The notes beneath the pieces are model-generated. The model was not told the DNA's origin, ran no database searches, and saw nothing but the letters and a program-made list of their open reading frames with translations. A DNA stretch of 60,725 nucleotides from Methylobacterium sp. Leaf112. GTDB taxonomy: Bacteria; Pseudomonadota; Alphaproteobacteria; Rhizobiales; Beijerinckiaceae. Shown here in pieces: positions 9,151-17,366 of this stretch (positions are counted from its first letter, which is position 1; each line of letters begins with the position of its first letter). The stretch covers positions 34,599 to 95,323 of the forward strand of contig NZ_LMNG01000011.1 in the NCBI RefSeq assembly GCF_001423295.1. The letters run 5' to 3'. The translations under genes were made by a program, and so were the position numbers.

Positions 9151-9840
9151 GTGTCGGAAAGCGGCCTCACCTACGCCATCGGCGACATCCACGGATGCGC
9201 CGATGCCCTGCGGCGCCTGCTCGCGGCCATCGACCGGCACCGGGCCGGCGCCCCGCGCCGCCTCGTCTTCCTCGGCGACTACATCGACCGCGGGCCGGAC
9301 AGTGCCGGGGTCGTCGCGACCCTGCGCGCCCTTCAGGCCGCCGAGCCCAAGGCCGTCACCTGCCTCATGGGCAACCACGAGAACCTGATGCTGGCCGCCT
9401 ATCGCGACGGGTTCGGGAGCGCGCCCTGGCTCGAGAACGGCGGGGTCGCGACCCTGCGCTCCTTCGGCACCCGCGATCCGCAGGCCCTGCCCCACGACGT
9501 GCTGAACTGGATGTCGGCCCTGCCGACGGTCTGGGAGGATGCGCGCCGCTACTACGTCCATGCGGGCTTCCGCCCCGGCCGGCCCGGCATCGATCCGGAC
9601 GAACCGACCCGGCTGTGGATCCGCGAGCCGTTCCTGTCGGCGGACTATGATTTCGGCCGCCACGTCGTCCACGGCCACACGCCGCAAATGGACGGCCGAC
9701 CGGACCTGCGCCCGCACCGGACCAACCTCGACACGGCCTGCGTCTTCGGCGCCACCCTCACGGCGGGGGTGTTCTCGGACGGTCAGGATGGACCGGTGGA
9801 GATTCTCCAGGTGGACGCGCAGGTGGCCGCGGAGGTGTGA
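9151..9840 (+). CDS. PPP-family metallophosphatase (serine/threonine phosphatase or ApaH-like)
   Basis: 229 residues from GTG 9151. The bimetal motifs are in order: IGDIHGC (Asp12, His14), FLGDYIDRGPDS, LMGNHENLML, then the C-terminal histidines in VVHGHTPQ. This matches bacterial PPP phosphatases related to lambda phosphatase, which dephosphorylate Ser/Thr/Tyr or cleave diadenosine tetraphosphate; which one cannot be decided. It starts 16 bases after the transglutaminase-like gene. It converges with the TPR gene, its stop abutting that gene's stop at 9842, so there is almost no intergenic space. Confidence 0.88.
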   Translation: MSESGLTYAIGDIHGCADALRRLLAAIDRHRAGAPRRLVFLGDYIDRGPDSAGVVATLRALQAAEPKAVTCLMGNHENLMLAAYRDGFGSAPWLENGGVATLRSFGTRDPQALPHDVLNWMSALPTVWEDARRYYVHAGFRPGRPGIDPDEPTRLWIREPFLSADYDFGRHVVHGHTPQMDGRPDLRPHRTNLDTACVFGATLTAGVFSDGQDGPVEILQVDAQVAAEV

Positions 9841-9841
9841 C

Positions 9842-10684
9842 TCAGCCGCGCTCGGCCGCCTTCGATCCGGCGGGCTTCGCCTTGTCCGAGGCCTTGATGG
9901 CTTTCCAGGCGTTCGGCTGGGCGACGAAGGCGCGTAGGGCCACGGTGTTGGCGGCGGCTTCCTCGGGCGAAAGGTCCTGGCGGGACACGGCTTCGGCGTC
10001 CGTGAACTTGCCCTTCAGGCCGTAGACCAGGGCGAGGTTCTGGCGCACCCGGGCATCGGCCCGGGGCTGGGCGGCGGCGCGCTGCAGGGTGGCCTCGGCC
10101 TCGTCGAGGCGCTTGGCCAGAGCGTAGGACAGGCCGAGATTCGACAGGATCACCGGATCGTCCGGCTGGATCCTGAGGGCGGCCTCGTACAGGCCCTGCG
10201 CCCGGGCGTGGTCGCCGAGCTGGTCGGCGACGGCGCCCTGGGCCGACAGCACGCGCCAGTCGGGCTGGGCCGCCGTATGGGCGTTCTGGAGGACCTCCGC
10301 GGCCTCGGTGAAGCGGCCGACCTCGGCTAGGCTCTTGCCGTAGGCGGCGAGCACCGCCGTGTTCTTCGGGTTGCGCAGGGCGATCTGCTGGAGCACCGCC
10401 ACGGCCTGGGGCCGCTGGTCCGTCGCCCGCAGGGCTTGGGCGTAGCGCAGGGCCAGGGGAACGTCGTTGGGATCTGCGGTGTAGCGCTCGCCCATGGCGT
10501 CGACCTCGCGGCGGGACACCACGTTGGCGGGCGCGCGGCCGAGGCGCGGCAGGGAGAGACCGCCGAGGGAGCCGGTGGTCTCGGGGCCGTCCTGGCGGGT
10601 GCAGGCGCTGGACAGGAGCGCCAGAGCGGCGATCCCCGCGAGGCGCCGAAGCGTCCGTGCCGATGCCAAACGCGGCCTGACCAT
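9842..10684 (-). CDS. TPR-repeat lipoprotein, TadD-like
   Basis: 280 residues from ATG 10684, chosen because a GGAG lies seven bases upstream; a TTG six codons earlier is the alternative. A basic N terminus and hydrophobic stretch end in LLSSAC, a lipobox with Cys28, so it should be an outer- or inner-membrane-anchored lipoprotein. At least four tetratricopeptide repeats follow (about 85-225), with typical A-x-x-Y-x-x-A-L and P-x-x-x-x-x-x-x-N-L-G spacing. TadD proteins of Flp pilus systems look like this, but no other tad gene is nearby, so a pilus role is not supported here. Divergent from the aminopeptidase gene. Confidence 0.82.
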   Translation of the reverse strand: MVRPRLASARTLRRLAGIAALALLSSACTRQDGPETTGSLGGLSLPRLGRAPANVVSRREVDAMGERYTADPNDVPLALRYAQALRATDQRPQAVAVLQQIALRNPKNTAVLAAYGKSLAEVGRFTEAAEVLQNAHTAAQPDWRVLSAQGAVADQLGDHARAQGLYEAALRIQPDDPVILSNLGLSYALAKRLDEAEATLQRAAAQPRADARVRQNLALVYGLKGKFTDAEAVSRQDLSPEEAAANTVALRAFVAQPNAWKAIKASDKAKPAGSKAAERG

Positions 10685-10790
10685 TGCGCGACTCCGCCTC
10701 AACCTTGCCCGCCGGCCGTTGCTTCACGGGGCCGGTCTCCGGGTGATAGACCGTTAACCCTAAGCAGCGGTTAATCCCGCCCCACGGCCG

Positions 10791-10806
10791 AGGAGCCCGA
10801 GCCCTG
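10791..10806 (+). promoter_or_regulatory. Ribosome binding site and probable CTG start of the M17 peptidase
   Basis: AGGAG at 10791-10795 is followed by eight bases and then CTG at 10804, an ideal Shine-Dalgarno spacing. Between the in-frame stops at 10744-10749 and GTG 10996 there is no ATG, GTG or TTG in this frame, yet the translated sequence reads as a normal M17 N-terminal domain. CTG is therefore the best start; ATT at 10846 is a weaker alternative. Confidence 0.6.
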
Positions 10807-12237
10807 ACCTCCCTGTTCGCCCCCGACTCCAACCACGCCTCCGCCATTCCCATCACCGGCGTCGGGTCGTCGGACTGGCCCCGGATCGAGGCCGCCCTGG
10901 ATCCGCGCGAGGCGGCCTACGCCCGAGCGACGGGCTTCACGCCGAAGGCCGGCCGCATCGCCCTGCTGCCGGGGCCCGACGGCACCCTGGCGCGGGTGCT
11001 GTTCGGCCTCGGCGCAGCGAACCCGGCCCGCGAACGGCTCCTCGCCGGGACCTTGGCCGGCGCGCTTCCGCCCGGCACCTACCGCCTGGAGGGCACCGGC
11101 TTCGACGGCACGGAAGCCGCACTGGCGTGGCTGCTCGGCGGCTACCGCTTCACCCGCTACCGTGCGGCCGTTCCCGCCGGAGAAGCCGTTCCGGCCGGCG
11201 GGTCCGTTCCAAACGGCCCCGCCCTGCCCCGCCTCGTCGCCCCCGAGGGCGTCGATGCCGAGGCGGTCTCCCGCATCGCCGCCGCCGTGGCGCTCGGGCG
11301 CGACCTCGTCAACACCCCGGCCAACGACCTCGGACCCGCCGAGATCGAGGCGGCCGCGCGCGCGCTGGCCGAACGGCACGGCGCCGCCGTCACGGTGGTG
11401 TCGGGCGACGATCTCGCGCGCGATTTCCCCCTCGTGCACGCCGTCGGGGCCGCCTCGCCCCGCGCGCCGCGCCTCATCGACCTGACCTGGGGCGATGCCG
11501 CCGCCCCCCGCGTCACCCTGGTCGGCAAGGGCGTCGCCTTCGACACCGGCGGTCTCGACATCAAGCCGTCCGCCGGCATGCTGCTGATGAAGAAGGACAT
11601 GGGCGGGGCCGCCGCGGCGCTGGCCGCCGCCGCTATGGTGATGGGGGCGCATATGCCCGTGCGCCTGCGCGTCCTCATCCCGGCCGTGGAGAATTCCGTC
11701 TCGGGCGCGGCCTTCCGGCCCGGCGACGTGCTGCGCAGCCGCGCCGGCCTCACCGTCGAGATCGGCAACACCGACGCGGAAGGGCGCCTCATCCTCGCCG
11801 ACGCCCTGGCCCTGGCCGATGCCGAGGCCCCCGACCTGCTCATCGACTTCGCCACCCTGACGGGGGCGGCCCGCGTGGCCCTGGGCCCGGATCTGCCGGC
11901 GTTCTTCACGGAGGACGACGCCCTGGCCGAGGCCGTCGCGGCGGCGGGCCGGACGGCGTTCGACCCGGTGTGGCGCCTGCCCCTGCATGCCCCCTATGCG
12001 GGTCTGCTCGACTCGAAGATCGCCGACCTCAACAACGCCCCCGGCGGCCCCTTCGCGGGGGCCATCACGGCCGCGCTGTTCCTGCGCCGCTTCGCGCCCG
12101 CCACCCGGGCGCACGTCCATTTCGACCTGTACGGCTGGAATCCTTCGACCAAGCCCGGTCGTCCCGAGGGCGGCGAGGTACAGACAGCGCGGCTCGTCTA
12201 TGCCCTTCTGGCGCAGCGTTATCCGGCCGGGACATAG
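10804..12237 (+). CDS. Leucyl aminopeptidase family protein (M17)
   Basis: 477 residues if initiated at CTG 10804; only 413 from the first standard start (GTG 10996). The N-terminal domain reads TSLFAPDSNHASAIPITG through TGFTPKAGRIALLPGPDG, as in M17 relatives of this group. The catalytic domain has NTPANDLGP, the metal/active-site block VGKGVAFDTGGLDIKP with MLLMKKDMGGAA, and NTDAEGRLILADAL, all with the expected Lys, Asp, Asp, Glu and Arg. It would release N-terminal amino acids from peptides as a dinuclear-metal hexamer in the cytosol. The family's usual length is about 460-500, which supports the long form. Confidence 0.85.
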   Translation: MTSLFAPDSNHASAIPITGVGSSDWPRIEAALDPREAAYARATGFTPKAGRIALLPGPDGTLARVLFGLGAANPARERLLAGTLAGALPPGTYRLEGTGFDGTEAALAWLLGGYRFTRYRAAVPAGEAVPAGGSVPNGPALPRLVAPEGVDAEAVSRIAAAVALGRDLVNTPANDLGPAEIEAAARALAERHGAAVTVVSGDDLARDFPLVHAVGAASPRAPRLIDLTWGDAAAPRVTLVGKGVAFDTGGLDIKPSAGMLLMKKDMGGAAAALAAAAMVMGAHMPVRLRVLIPAVENSVSGAAFRPGDVLRSRAGLTVEIGNTDAEGRLILADALALADAEAPDLLIDFATLTGAARVALGPDLPAFFTEDDALAEAVAAAGRTAFDPVWRLPLHAPYAGLLDSKIADLNNAPGGPFAGAITAALFLRRFAPATRAHVHFDLYGWNPSTKPGRPEGGEVQTARLVYALLAQRYPAGT

Positions 12238-12336
12238 GATTGAACCAACGCATCCTGGGGCCACGCCGCAGAACCCGAGATCGGGAAACACACCGCTCGT
12301 CCGATTGACGATGCCGGGTTCCGGGGGCGCGTACGG

Positions 12337-12377
12337 GAGCCTGGAACGATCCCGGTGCGGGGTCGGCTCCCAGGCTC
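12337..12377. terminator. Weak inverted repeat between convergent genes
   Basis: GAGCCTGG (12337-12344) and its complement CCAGGCTC (12370-12377) flank a GC-rich 25-base loop in the 223-base gap between the M17 and EcsC genes, which converge here. It could help end transcription from both sides, but there is no T-tract. Nothing else is visible in the gap. Confidence 0.25.
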
Positions 12378-12460
12378 GGACCAGAGCCCGTATGGATCGA
12401 GCGGGACACCGGGACGCGACGCCGCTCCGGCGGATGCGGCCGGCATCGTTTCTCCGGGGA

Positions 12461-13393
12461 TCACGCCGCCGTGGCCGCCTTCTCCGCGTCGTACGCCTTG
12501 CGCACGAGGGCGGCGCCGTAGGTGCGTTCCAGGCGCCGCACGGTGAAGTGGGCCCGCGCCATGGCCTGGAAGTGGTCCATGAACGCGGCGTTGACGGCAG
12601 CCCCCCCGACGGCGCCGAGGATCGGCACGGCCTGGGCGGCGGCCTTCTGGGAGACGACGATCCCGAAGCGGGCGGCGATCTGCGCCGAGAACCGGATGAG
12701 GGCCGGGGCAGCCTCGTCGAGGAGGGCACGGTTGCCGGCGTAGCGCGCCGCCTCCGCCATGGTCTTGGCCAGCGCCGCGCGCACGGCGAAGTAGCCGCTC
12801 TCGGAGAGGGGGGTCTCGGCCCCGCGGGTCCCCAGGGCGAACACCTGCACGCAGGCGAGGGCGTTCTCCGGCTCGGCCAGATCCTCGCCCTCCTCGCGGG
12901 CGATCCCCGCGATGGACCGCAGCATCAGGGTGGTGGACAGCGGCAGTTCCACCGCCAGCGTCGCGAGCCCGAAGGCCCCGCCGACGGCGCCCGACATCGC
13001 CGCCATGGCCTTGTGGGCGAAGTCGCTCGATGGCAGCAGGCGGCCGAGGCGCGTCCCCGCCCCCACGGGGGCCTCCGCGATCGCCTCGACGAGACTCGTG
13101 CCGTCGGCCGGCAGCACGGTCTTCTCCGGCAGGGTCGCGAGGGCGACCCGCAGGGCGGTGTGCATGGCGCTCTCGGTCGCCCGCGACACGACCCCGGTCA
13201 CCGCCTCCGGTAGGGCGCGGCCGATGGCGTCGAGGGGCGCGCCGGCGGCGGCCGAGAGACGCGCGGCGAGGCCGGGATTCTCCAGGGTTCGCACCGCCCG
13301 GCGTAGGGCGGCGACGTCCGCGTCGCTCAGGGTGGCGTCCTGGGTGGCCGGGGTGGCCGCGCTCGTGTCGTCGATGAGGAAGATGTTGCTCAC
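12461..13393 (-). CDS. EcsC family protein
   Basis: 310 residues from GTG 13393, which overlaps the stop of the AmpG-like gene by four bases. The protein has an acidic N terminus, a helical region with GRALPEAVTGVVSRATESAM, and the glycine/alanine-rich block MAAMSGAVGGAFGLATLAVE (131-150) typical of EcsC-like proteins. Further on come LPLSTTLMLRSIAGIAREEGE, CVQVFALG, and a C-terminal AVPILGAVGGAAVNAAFMDH stretch that may associate with the membrane. In Bacillus, EcsC accompanies the EcsAB ABC transporter, but its own role is undefined. Coupling to an AmpG-type permease suggests a membrane or cell-wall link here, which is inference. Confidence 0.83.
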   Translation of the reverse strand: MSNIFLIDDTSAATPATQDATLSDADVAALRRAVRTLENPGLAARLSAAAGAPLDAIGRALPEAVTGVVSRATESAMHTALRVALATLPEKTVLPADGTSLVEAIAEAPVGAGTRLGRLLPSSDFAHKAMAAMSGAVGGAFGLATLAVELPLSTTLMLRSIAGIAREEGEDLAEPENALACVQVFALGTRGAETPLSESGYFAVRAALAKTMAEAARYAGNRALLDEAAPALIRFSAQIAARFGIVVSQKAAAQAVPILGAVGGAAVNAAFMDHFQAMARAHFTVRRLERTYGAALVRKAYDAEKAATAA

Positions 13394-14880
13394 GTCTGCG
13401 GTCTCATGCGGGGGCCGGGCGCCGGGACGGCGGATGGATCGGAAGGAGCAAGCCCGGTGCCGCGCGGATGGTTCCCGCCCCGAGCGTCGGGCAGGTCTTC
13501 CGGCCCGGCCGGGTCGGCCAGCGCCGCGGGATTCGCGGCGGCCTCGGCCGCGATCCCGGCTGCCTTTGCGGCACTGCGCTCGCCGGCCCGTCCGACGAAC
13601 AGGCACAGCACCACCACGGGGATGCCCACCGCCGCCGTGATGGCGAAGAACACCGGGTAGCCGTAGGCGGCGACGATGTAGCCGGAGGTGCCGGCCACGA
13701 GCTTGCCTGGCAGGGCGTAGAGCGAGGAGAACAGGGCGTACTGGGTCGCGGCGAAGCCCGGTGCGGTGAGGCTCGACATGTAGGCGATGAGGGCCATGCC
13801 CGCGAAGGAGCCGCAGAAATTGTCGATGGAGATCGCCGCCGTCAGGCGCCAGACCTCCGGCCCGCCGAAGGACAGCCACGAGAAGGCGAGGTTTGAGGCC
13901 GCGCCCAGGAAGGCGCCGACCACGAGGGTCGGGAACAGGCCGAAACGCTGCATCGCCCAGCCGCCGACGAAGGCGCCGGCGATGCCGACCCAGATGCCGT
14001 AGAGCTTCGATACGGCGCCGATCTCCGTGAGGGTGAAACCGACCTGGAAGTAGAGCGGGCTCGCCATCACGCCGGAGATGAAGTCCGGCATCCGGTAGAG
14101 CGCCACGAGGACGAGGATCGCCCACAGGCCGGGCCCGAGGCGCGCGTGCAGTTCGGCGAGGGGCTCCAGCACCGCGCCCCTGAAGCTCCAGACCTTGGCC
14201 GGACGGCCGGCAGCCGCCTCGACGGCGGCGGCGGCGCGGGCCTCGTCCCCCGTGCGGTCGAAGGCGGGGGCGAGGAGCGCGGCCACGAGCCCGACGAGCA
14301 TCAGGGCCGCCATGAGCAGGTAGGCGGCGCGCCAGCCGTAGGCGGCGGCGAGGAACAGGGCGCCGGCCCCCGCCGACATGAGGCCGAAGCGGTAGCCGAG
14401 GTTCGAGGTGGCGGCGAGAACGCCCTGGAGATCCGTGCCGGCGGCGTCGATGCGCCAGCCGTCGATGACCACGTCCTGCGTGGCGGCGCAGAATGCCAGG
14501 AGGAAGGCCCCCAGCCCGAGGAGCGCGAGGCTGGTGGCGGGGTCGGCGAAGGCCATCAGGGCGAGGGCGGCGGCGACGGCGCCTTGCGTCGTCACCATCC
14601 AGGCGCGCCGGCGCCCGAGGCGGCGGGTCAGCCCCGGCACGTCGAACCGGTCGATGAGCGGCGCCCACAGGAACTTCAGGGTGTAGGGGAGCGCGACGTA
14701 GCTGAAGAGCCCGATGGCCTTGATGTCGACGCCCGAATAGGCGAGCCGCGTCGAGAAGGTGCCGAGCACGAGAAGGAGCGGCAGGCCCGACGAGAAGCCC
14801 AGGGCCAGCATCAGCGGAATACGCGGATCGCGGGCGAAATCGCGCAGGCGCGGCGCGTGACGCACTCGGCTTGCAGCCAT
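13390..14880 (-). CDS. ampG: AmpG-like muropeptide permease, MFS family
   Basis: 496 residues with about twelve to fourteen membrane helices. The start region FARDPRIPLMLALGFSSGLP, the segment FLWAPLIDRFDVPGLTRRLG (70-89), RRRAWMVTTQ, and ATQDVVIDGWRID (near 134-146) are characteristic of AmpG, which imports anhydromuropeptides for cell-wall recycling and influences beta-lactamase induction. A mid-protein loop is rich in Ala and Glu (about 205-235), and the C terminus carries a 55-residue Pro/Ala-rich cytosolic tail. EcsC is translationally coupled behind it. No ampC or ampR is in the window, so only a recycling role is inferred. Confidence 0.88.
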   Translation of the reverse strand: MAASRVRHAPRLRDFARDPRIPLMLALGFSSGLPLLLVLGTFSTRLAYSGVDIKAIGLFSYVALPYTLKFLWAPLIDRFDVPGLTRRLGRRRAWMVTTQGAVAAALALMAFADPATSLALLGLGAFLLAFCAATQDVVIDGWRIDAAGTDLQGVLAATSNLGYRFGLMSAGAGALFLAAAYGWRAAYLLMAALMLVGLVAALLAPAFDRTGDEARAAAAVEAAAGRPAKVWSFRGAVLEPLAELHARLGPGLWAILVLVALYRMPDFISGVMASPLYFQVGFTLTEIGAVSKLYGIWVGIAGAFVGGWAMQRFGLFPTLVVGAFLGAASNLAFSWLSFGGPEVWRLTAAISIDNFCGSFAGMALIAYMSSLTAPGFAATQYALFSSLYALPGKLVAGTSGYIVAAYGYPVFFAITAAVGIPVVVLCLFVGRAGERSAAKAAGIAAEAAANPAALADPAGPEDLPDARGGNHPRGTGLAPSDPSAVPAPGPRMRPQT

Positions 14881-15208
14881 GGAATGGAACTCCTCTCAAG
14901 CCCGGCGCTTACTTCCGGCAACCGGAGCGGACGGTGGCCGAGGGCCGGCCGTTTCTCGTCGCGACCGCTCGGGCCGCGATCCTCCGACCGATCTCAGAAA
15001 TGGCCGATAACTTGTTAACAGCGTGCGTCCAAACTGCGTACATGCGGGACGGGGCCTTTCGGGACTCGGTCTCGCGGGACTGGGCCTTGCATCGCGTCGG
15101 ACCGGTCGGCTGCACGCCGACCGTCGACTGCGCGGCGCCGCGCCTTACCGGGATGGCCCATGTGACGAACCGCCCCTCCCCGCGTTCCGAAGGCGGTCGG
15201 TACCGGCC
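14881..15208. promoter_or_regulatory. Divergent promoter region between ampG and the LOV kinase
   Basis: 328 bases without a gene. It holds a comparatively AT-rich stretch with TAACTTGTTAAC near 15008-15019 and several short GGGAC-centred repeats at 15044-15090. These are candidates for control of the kinase gene, but I cannot assign a factor. Nothing coding is visible on either strand. Confidence 0.3.
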
Positions 15209-16351
15209 ATGACGGATACGGCTCATCAGGCGGTGCCGGCGGCCCTCGCGCAAACGACCCTCGCCTCGGCCTTCTCCGAGAGTCCGACGCCGATGGTCCT
15301 CACGGAAGTGCGGGGCGGCGCCCATCCCATCGTCTGGGCCAATGCGGCGTTCCTCGCCCTCACGGGCTACGCCTGGCACGAGCTCGAAGGCCGCAACTGC
15401 CGGATGCTGCAGGGGCCGCTGACCGACCGCGAGACCGTGGCGCGCATCTCCGCGGCCGTCGCGGAGGGCCGCAGCTTCGAGGCCGAACTCGTGAACTACC
15501 GCAAGGACGGCACCTCGTTCTGGAACGGCATGACCCTGTCGCCCGTGCGCGACGCCACCGGCGCCGTCACGCACTACTACTCGGCACAGGCCGACATGAC
15601 CGGCAAGCACAGCCTCGAAGTCGCGATGACGCTCGCCAACATCGACCTCGAGCGCCGCGTGTCCGAGCAGACGGCGGACCTGCGCGCCACCCTGGAGCAG
15701 AAGACCGCCCTGCTCCACGAGGTCGACCACCGGGTGAAGAACAACCTCCAGGTGATCTCGTCACTGATGCTGCTCAAGGCCCGGCGCACCCCCGAGGGCG
15801 AGGCGCGCGACGCCCTCAACGGCATGGCCGAGCGCATCGGCGCCCTCTCGACGGTCCACCGCATGCTCTACTCGGCCGGGGACGTGACCCGGTTCGACCT
15901 GCGCGAATTCGCCGACGATTTCCTGGGCGACCTCGTCGCCGGCCTCGACGGCGAGCGCACGGCGGTGAGCGCCGCCATCGATTCCGTGGCGGTGTCGGCC
16001 GCCATGGCGGCGCCCCTGGCGCTGATGCTGCACGAACTCGCCACCAACGCCGTGCGCCACGCCTTCCCGGACAACCGCGCCGGGCGGGTGAGCATCACGG
16101 CGCGACGCCGGGACGGCGCCCTGCACATGCTGATCGAGGACGACGGCGTCGGCCTCGCCGCCGCGATCCCGAACCCGGCGGGCTTCGGCCGTTCCCTCGT
16201 GGAAATGGTCGTGCGGCAGCTGCGCGGAACCATCGCGTGGAGCGAGACGACACCCGGGACCCGGGTCGAGATCAGCGTGCCCCTCGACGCCATCTCCCTG
16301 CGCGAGGCGGCCGACACCACCGCCGAGGAGTTGCCGCAATGGGCCAAGTGA
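15209..16351 (+). CDS. LOV-domain blue-light sensor histidine kinase (HisKA_2 type)
   Basis: 380 residues from ATG 15209. The N-terminal PAS domain is a true LOV domain: GRNCRMLQGPLTD (61-73) holds the flavin-adduct Cys64, with NYRKDGTSFWN (Asn96, Asn106) and Gln127 as flavin contacts. A coiled linker (140-168) leads to the histidine box LLHEVDHRVKNNLQ with His174, and then an ATPase domain with LHELATNAVRHAFPD (N box) and EDDGVGL. This is the architecture of Brucella/Erythrobacter-like LOV kinases, which often act in the general stress response or attachment. The receiver gene starts inside its 3' end. No membrane segment: a cytosolic photoreceptor. Confidence 0.9.
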   Translation: MTDTAHQAVPAALAQTTLASAFSESPTPMVLTEVRGGAHPIVWANAAFLALTGYAWHELEGRNCRMLQGPLTDRETVARISAAVAEGRSFEAELVNYRKDGTSFWNGMTLSPVRDATGAVTHYYSAQADMTGKHSLEVAMTLANIDLERRVSEQTADLRATLEQKTALLHEVDHRVKNNLQVISSLMLLKARRTPEGEARDALNGMAERIGALSTVHRMLYSAGDVTRFDLREFADDFLGDLVAGLDGERTAVSAAIDSVAVSAAMAAPLALMLHELATNAVRHAFPDNRAGRVSITARRRDGALHMLIEDDGVGLAAAIPNPAGFGRSLVEMVVRQLRGTIAWSETTPGTRVEISVPLDAISLREAADTTAEELPQWAK

Positions 16352-16809
16352 CTGCGGGCGTGGGCGGGGCGGCACCGTGCCTGCGCATCCTGGTGGTCGA
16401 GGACGAAGTGCTCATCGCCCTCGAACTCGAATGCCTGCTCGAGGATCTCGGCCACGTCACCGTCGGCGTCGCCGGCTCGTCCCAGGAAGCCATCGCGCTG
16501 GGCCTCTCGACCCACCCGGACGTGGCGCTGGTGGACATCCACCTCATCGACGGCCCCACGGGCGTCGCCGTGGCCCGGGCGCTCAGCGCCGACCCGCGCA
16601 CCACGGTGGTGTTCATGACCGCCAACGCCAAGCGCATTCCAGACGATTTCGCCGGCGCCGTCGGGGTGATCGCCAAGCCCTATTCCGAGCGGGTGGTGGC
16701 GGGCGCGCTCCGCTACGTCGCCGAATGCCGCGCCGGCCACGCCGCGAGCCTGGAAGGCCTCGACGGGTTCCGGCTCGCCGCCGATGGCTGGGAACGGCTG
16801 CATCCCTGA
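16339..16809 (+). CDS. Stand-alone response-regulator receiver protein
   Basis: 156 residues from ATG 16339, with GAGGAG eight bases upstream, inside the end of the kinase gene (13-base overlap), so the two are translationally coupled. A single receiver domain contains the acidic pair in ILVVEDEVL, the phospho-acceptor VALVDIHL (Asp66), a Thr in FMTANAK and the conserved Lys113 in IAKPYS. No output domain follows; only a short helical tail. It is therefore the cognate phosphate acceptor of the LOV kinase and probably signals by protein contact, as single-domain regulators in alphaproteobacteria do. Confidence 0.9.
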   Translation: MGQVTAGVGGAAPCLRILVVEDEVLIALELECLLEDLGHVTVGVAGSSQEAIALGLSTHPDVALVDIHLIDGPTGVAVARALSADPRTTVVFMTANAKRIPDDFAGAVGVIAKPYSERVVAGALRYVAECRAGHAASLEGLDGFRLAADGWERLHP

Positions 16810-16873
16810 GGGGAATTGTCACGACAACGCGACGGTTCTCCGGAACCCGGCAGCCCTTCGGGACCCCGCGTTC

Positions 16874-16978
16874 TTAGGGACGATGATCCGCCCATCGAGC
16901 GTAGCGCAGGGCACCGTAGCCAAGGACAAGTGCTGCGACGGGCACGATGGCAAGGGCGATGAAATCGAGACCGCTCAT
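16874..16978 (-). CDS. 34-residue single-helix membrane peptide
   Basis: A very short gene starting at ATG 16978, whose A is shared with the TGA stop of the preceding gene (one-base overlap), a strong sign of coupled translation. The peptide MSGLDFIALAIVPVAALVLG plus YGALRYARWADHRP has one hydrophobic helix and a basic tail. No family recognised. The coupling to another small membrane protein suggests a two-component membrane complex, holin-like pair, or small transporter subunit; I cannot choose between them. Confidence 0.5.
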   Translation of the reverse strand: MSGLDFIALAIVPVAALVLGYGALRYARWADHRP

Positions 16979-17244
16979 CACATCAACTCCCCGAGGTATC
17001 GGCGTGCGGAGACATGTAGGGCCCCGCTGGCGATCCAGCAAACCACCGAAATGCCAACGATCGCCCATAAGGGGATCACGGGCGTGGTGTTGGTGTACAG
17101 GACGGCAAAAATCGGAGCCAAACCTCCGACCGTAAAAACCGATCCGGCGACGGCATTGACGTATCCGGCCGTTAGCTTCGCGCGCTCGTTCGCAATGAGA
17201 AGCGTCCGTGTACTGGGTTTGGCCGCGAAGAGAACCCGATCCAT
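16978..17244 (-). CDS. Small two-helix membrane protein
   Basis: 88 residues from ATG 17244. A basic N terminus (AAKPSTRTLLIANERAKLTA) is followed by two hydrophobic helices, roughly 28-50 and 57-78, and a short basic tail. The local DNA has noticeably more A/T than its neighbours (for example 17085-17160), which may mean a different origin or weak codon selection. The gene ends in a one-base overlap with the 34-residue peptide. Unknown function. mutS lies upstream on the same strand but its stop is 123 bases away. Confidence 0.55.
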   Translation of the reverse strand: MDRVLFAAKPSTRTLLIANERAKLTAGYVNAVAGSVFTVGGLAPIFAVLYTNTTPVIPLWAIVGISVVCWIASGALHVSARRYLGELM

Positions 17245-17366
17245 GTCTTGGCTGCTCCAACATCCAGGGACACCCAACGCACGCCCAGGAGGCGGAGTCG
17301 GCTGTCGCACAGCCTCCATCTGACAGATGCAACCATGAGTATCAATCGTTTATCTAACCCTAGGTT

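Noticed and set aside
9842..10684. Flp/Tad pilus gene cluster
   Set aside because: Only a TPR lipoprotein of TadD style is present; no tadA, tadB, cpaB or flp gene is near.
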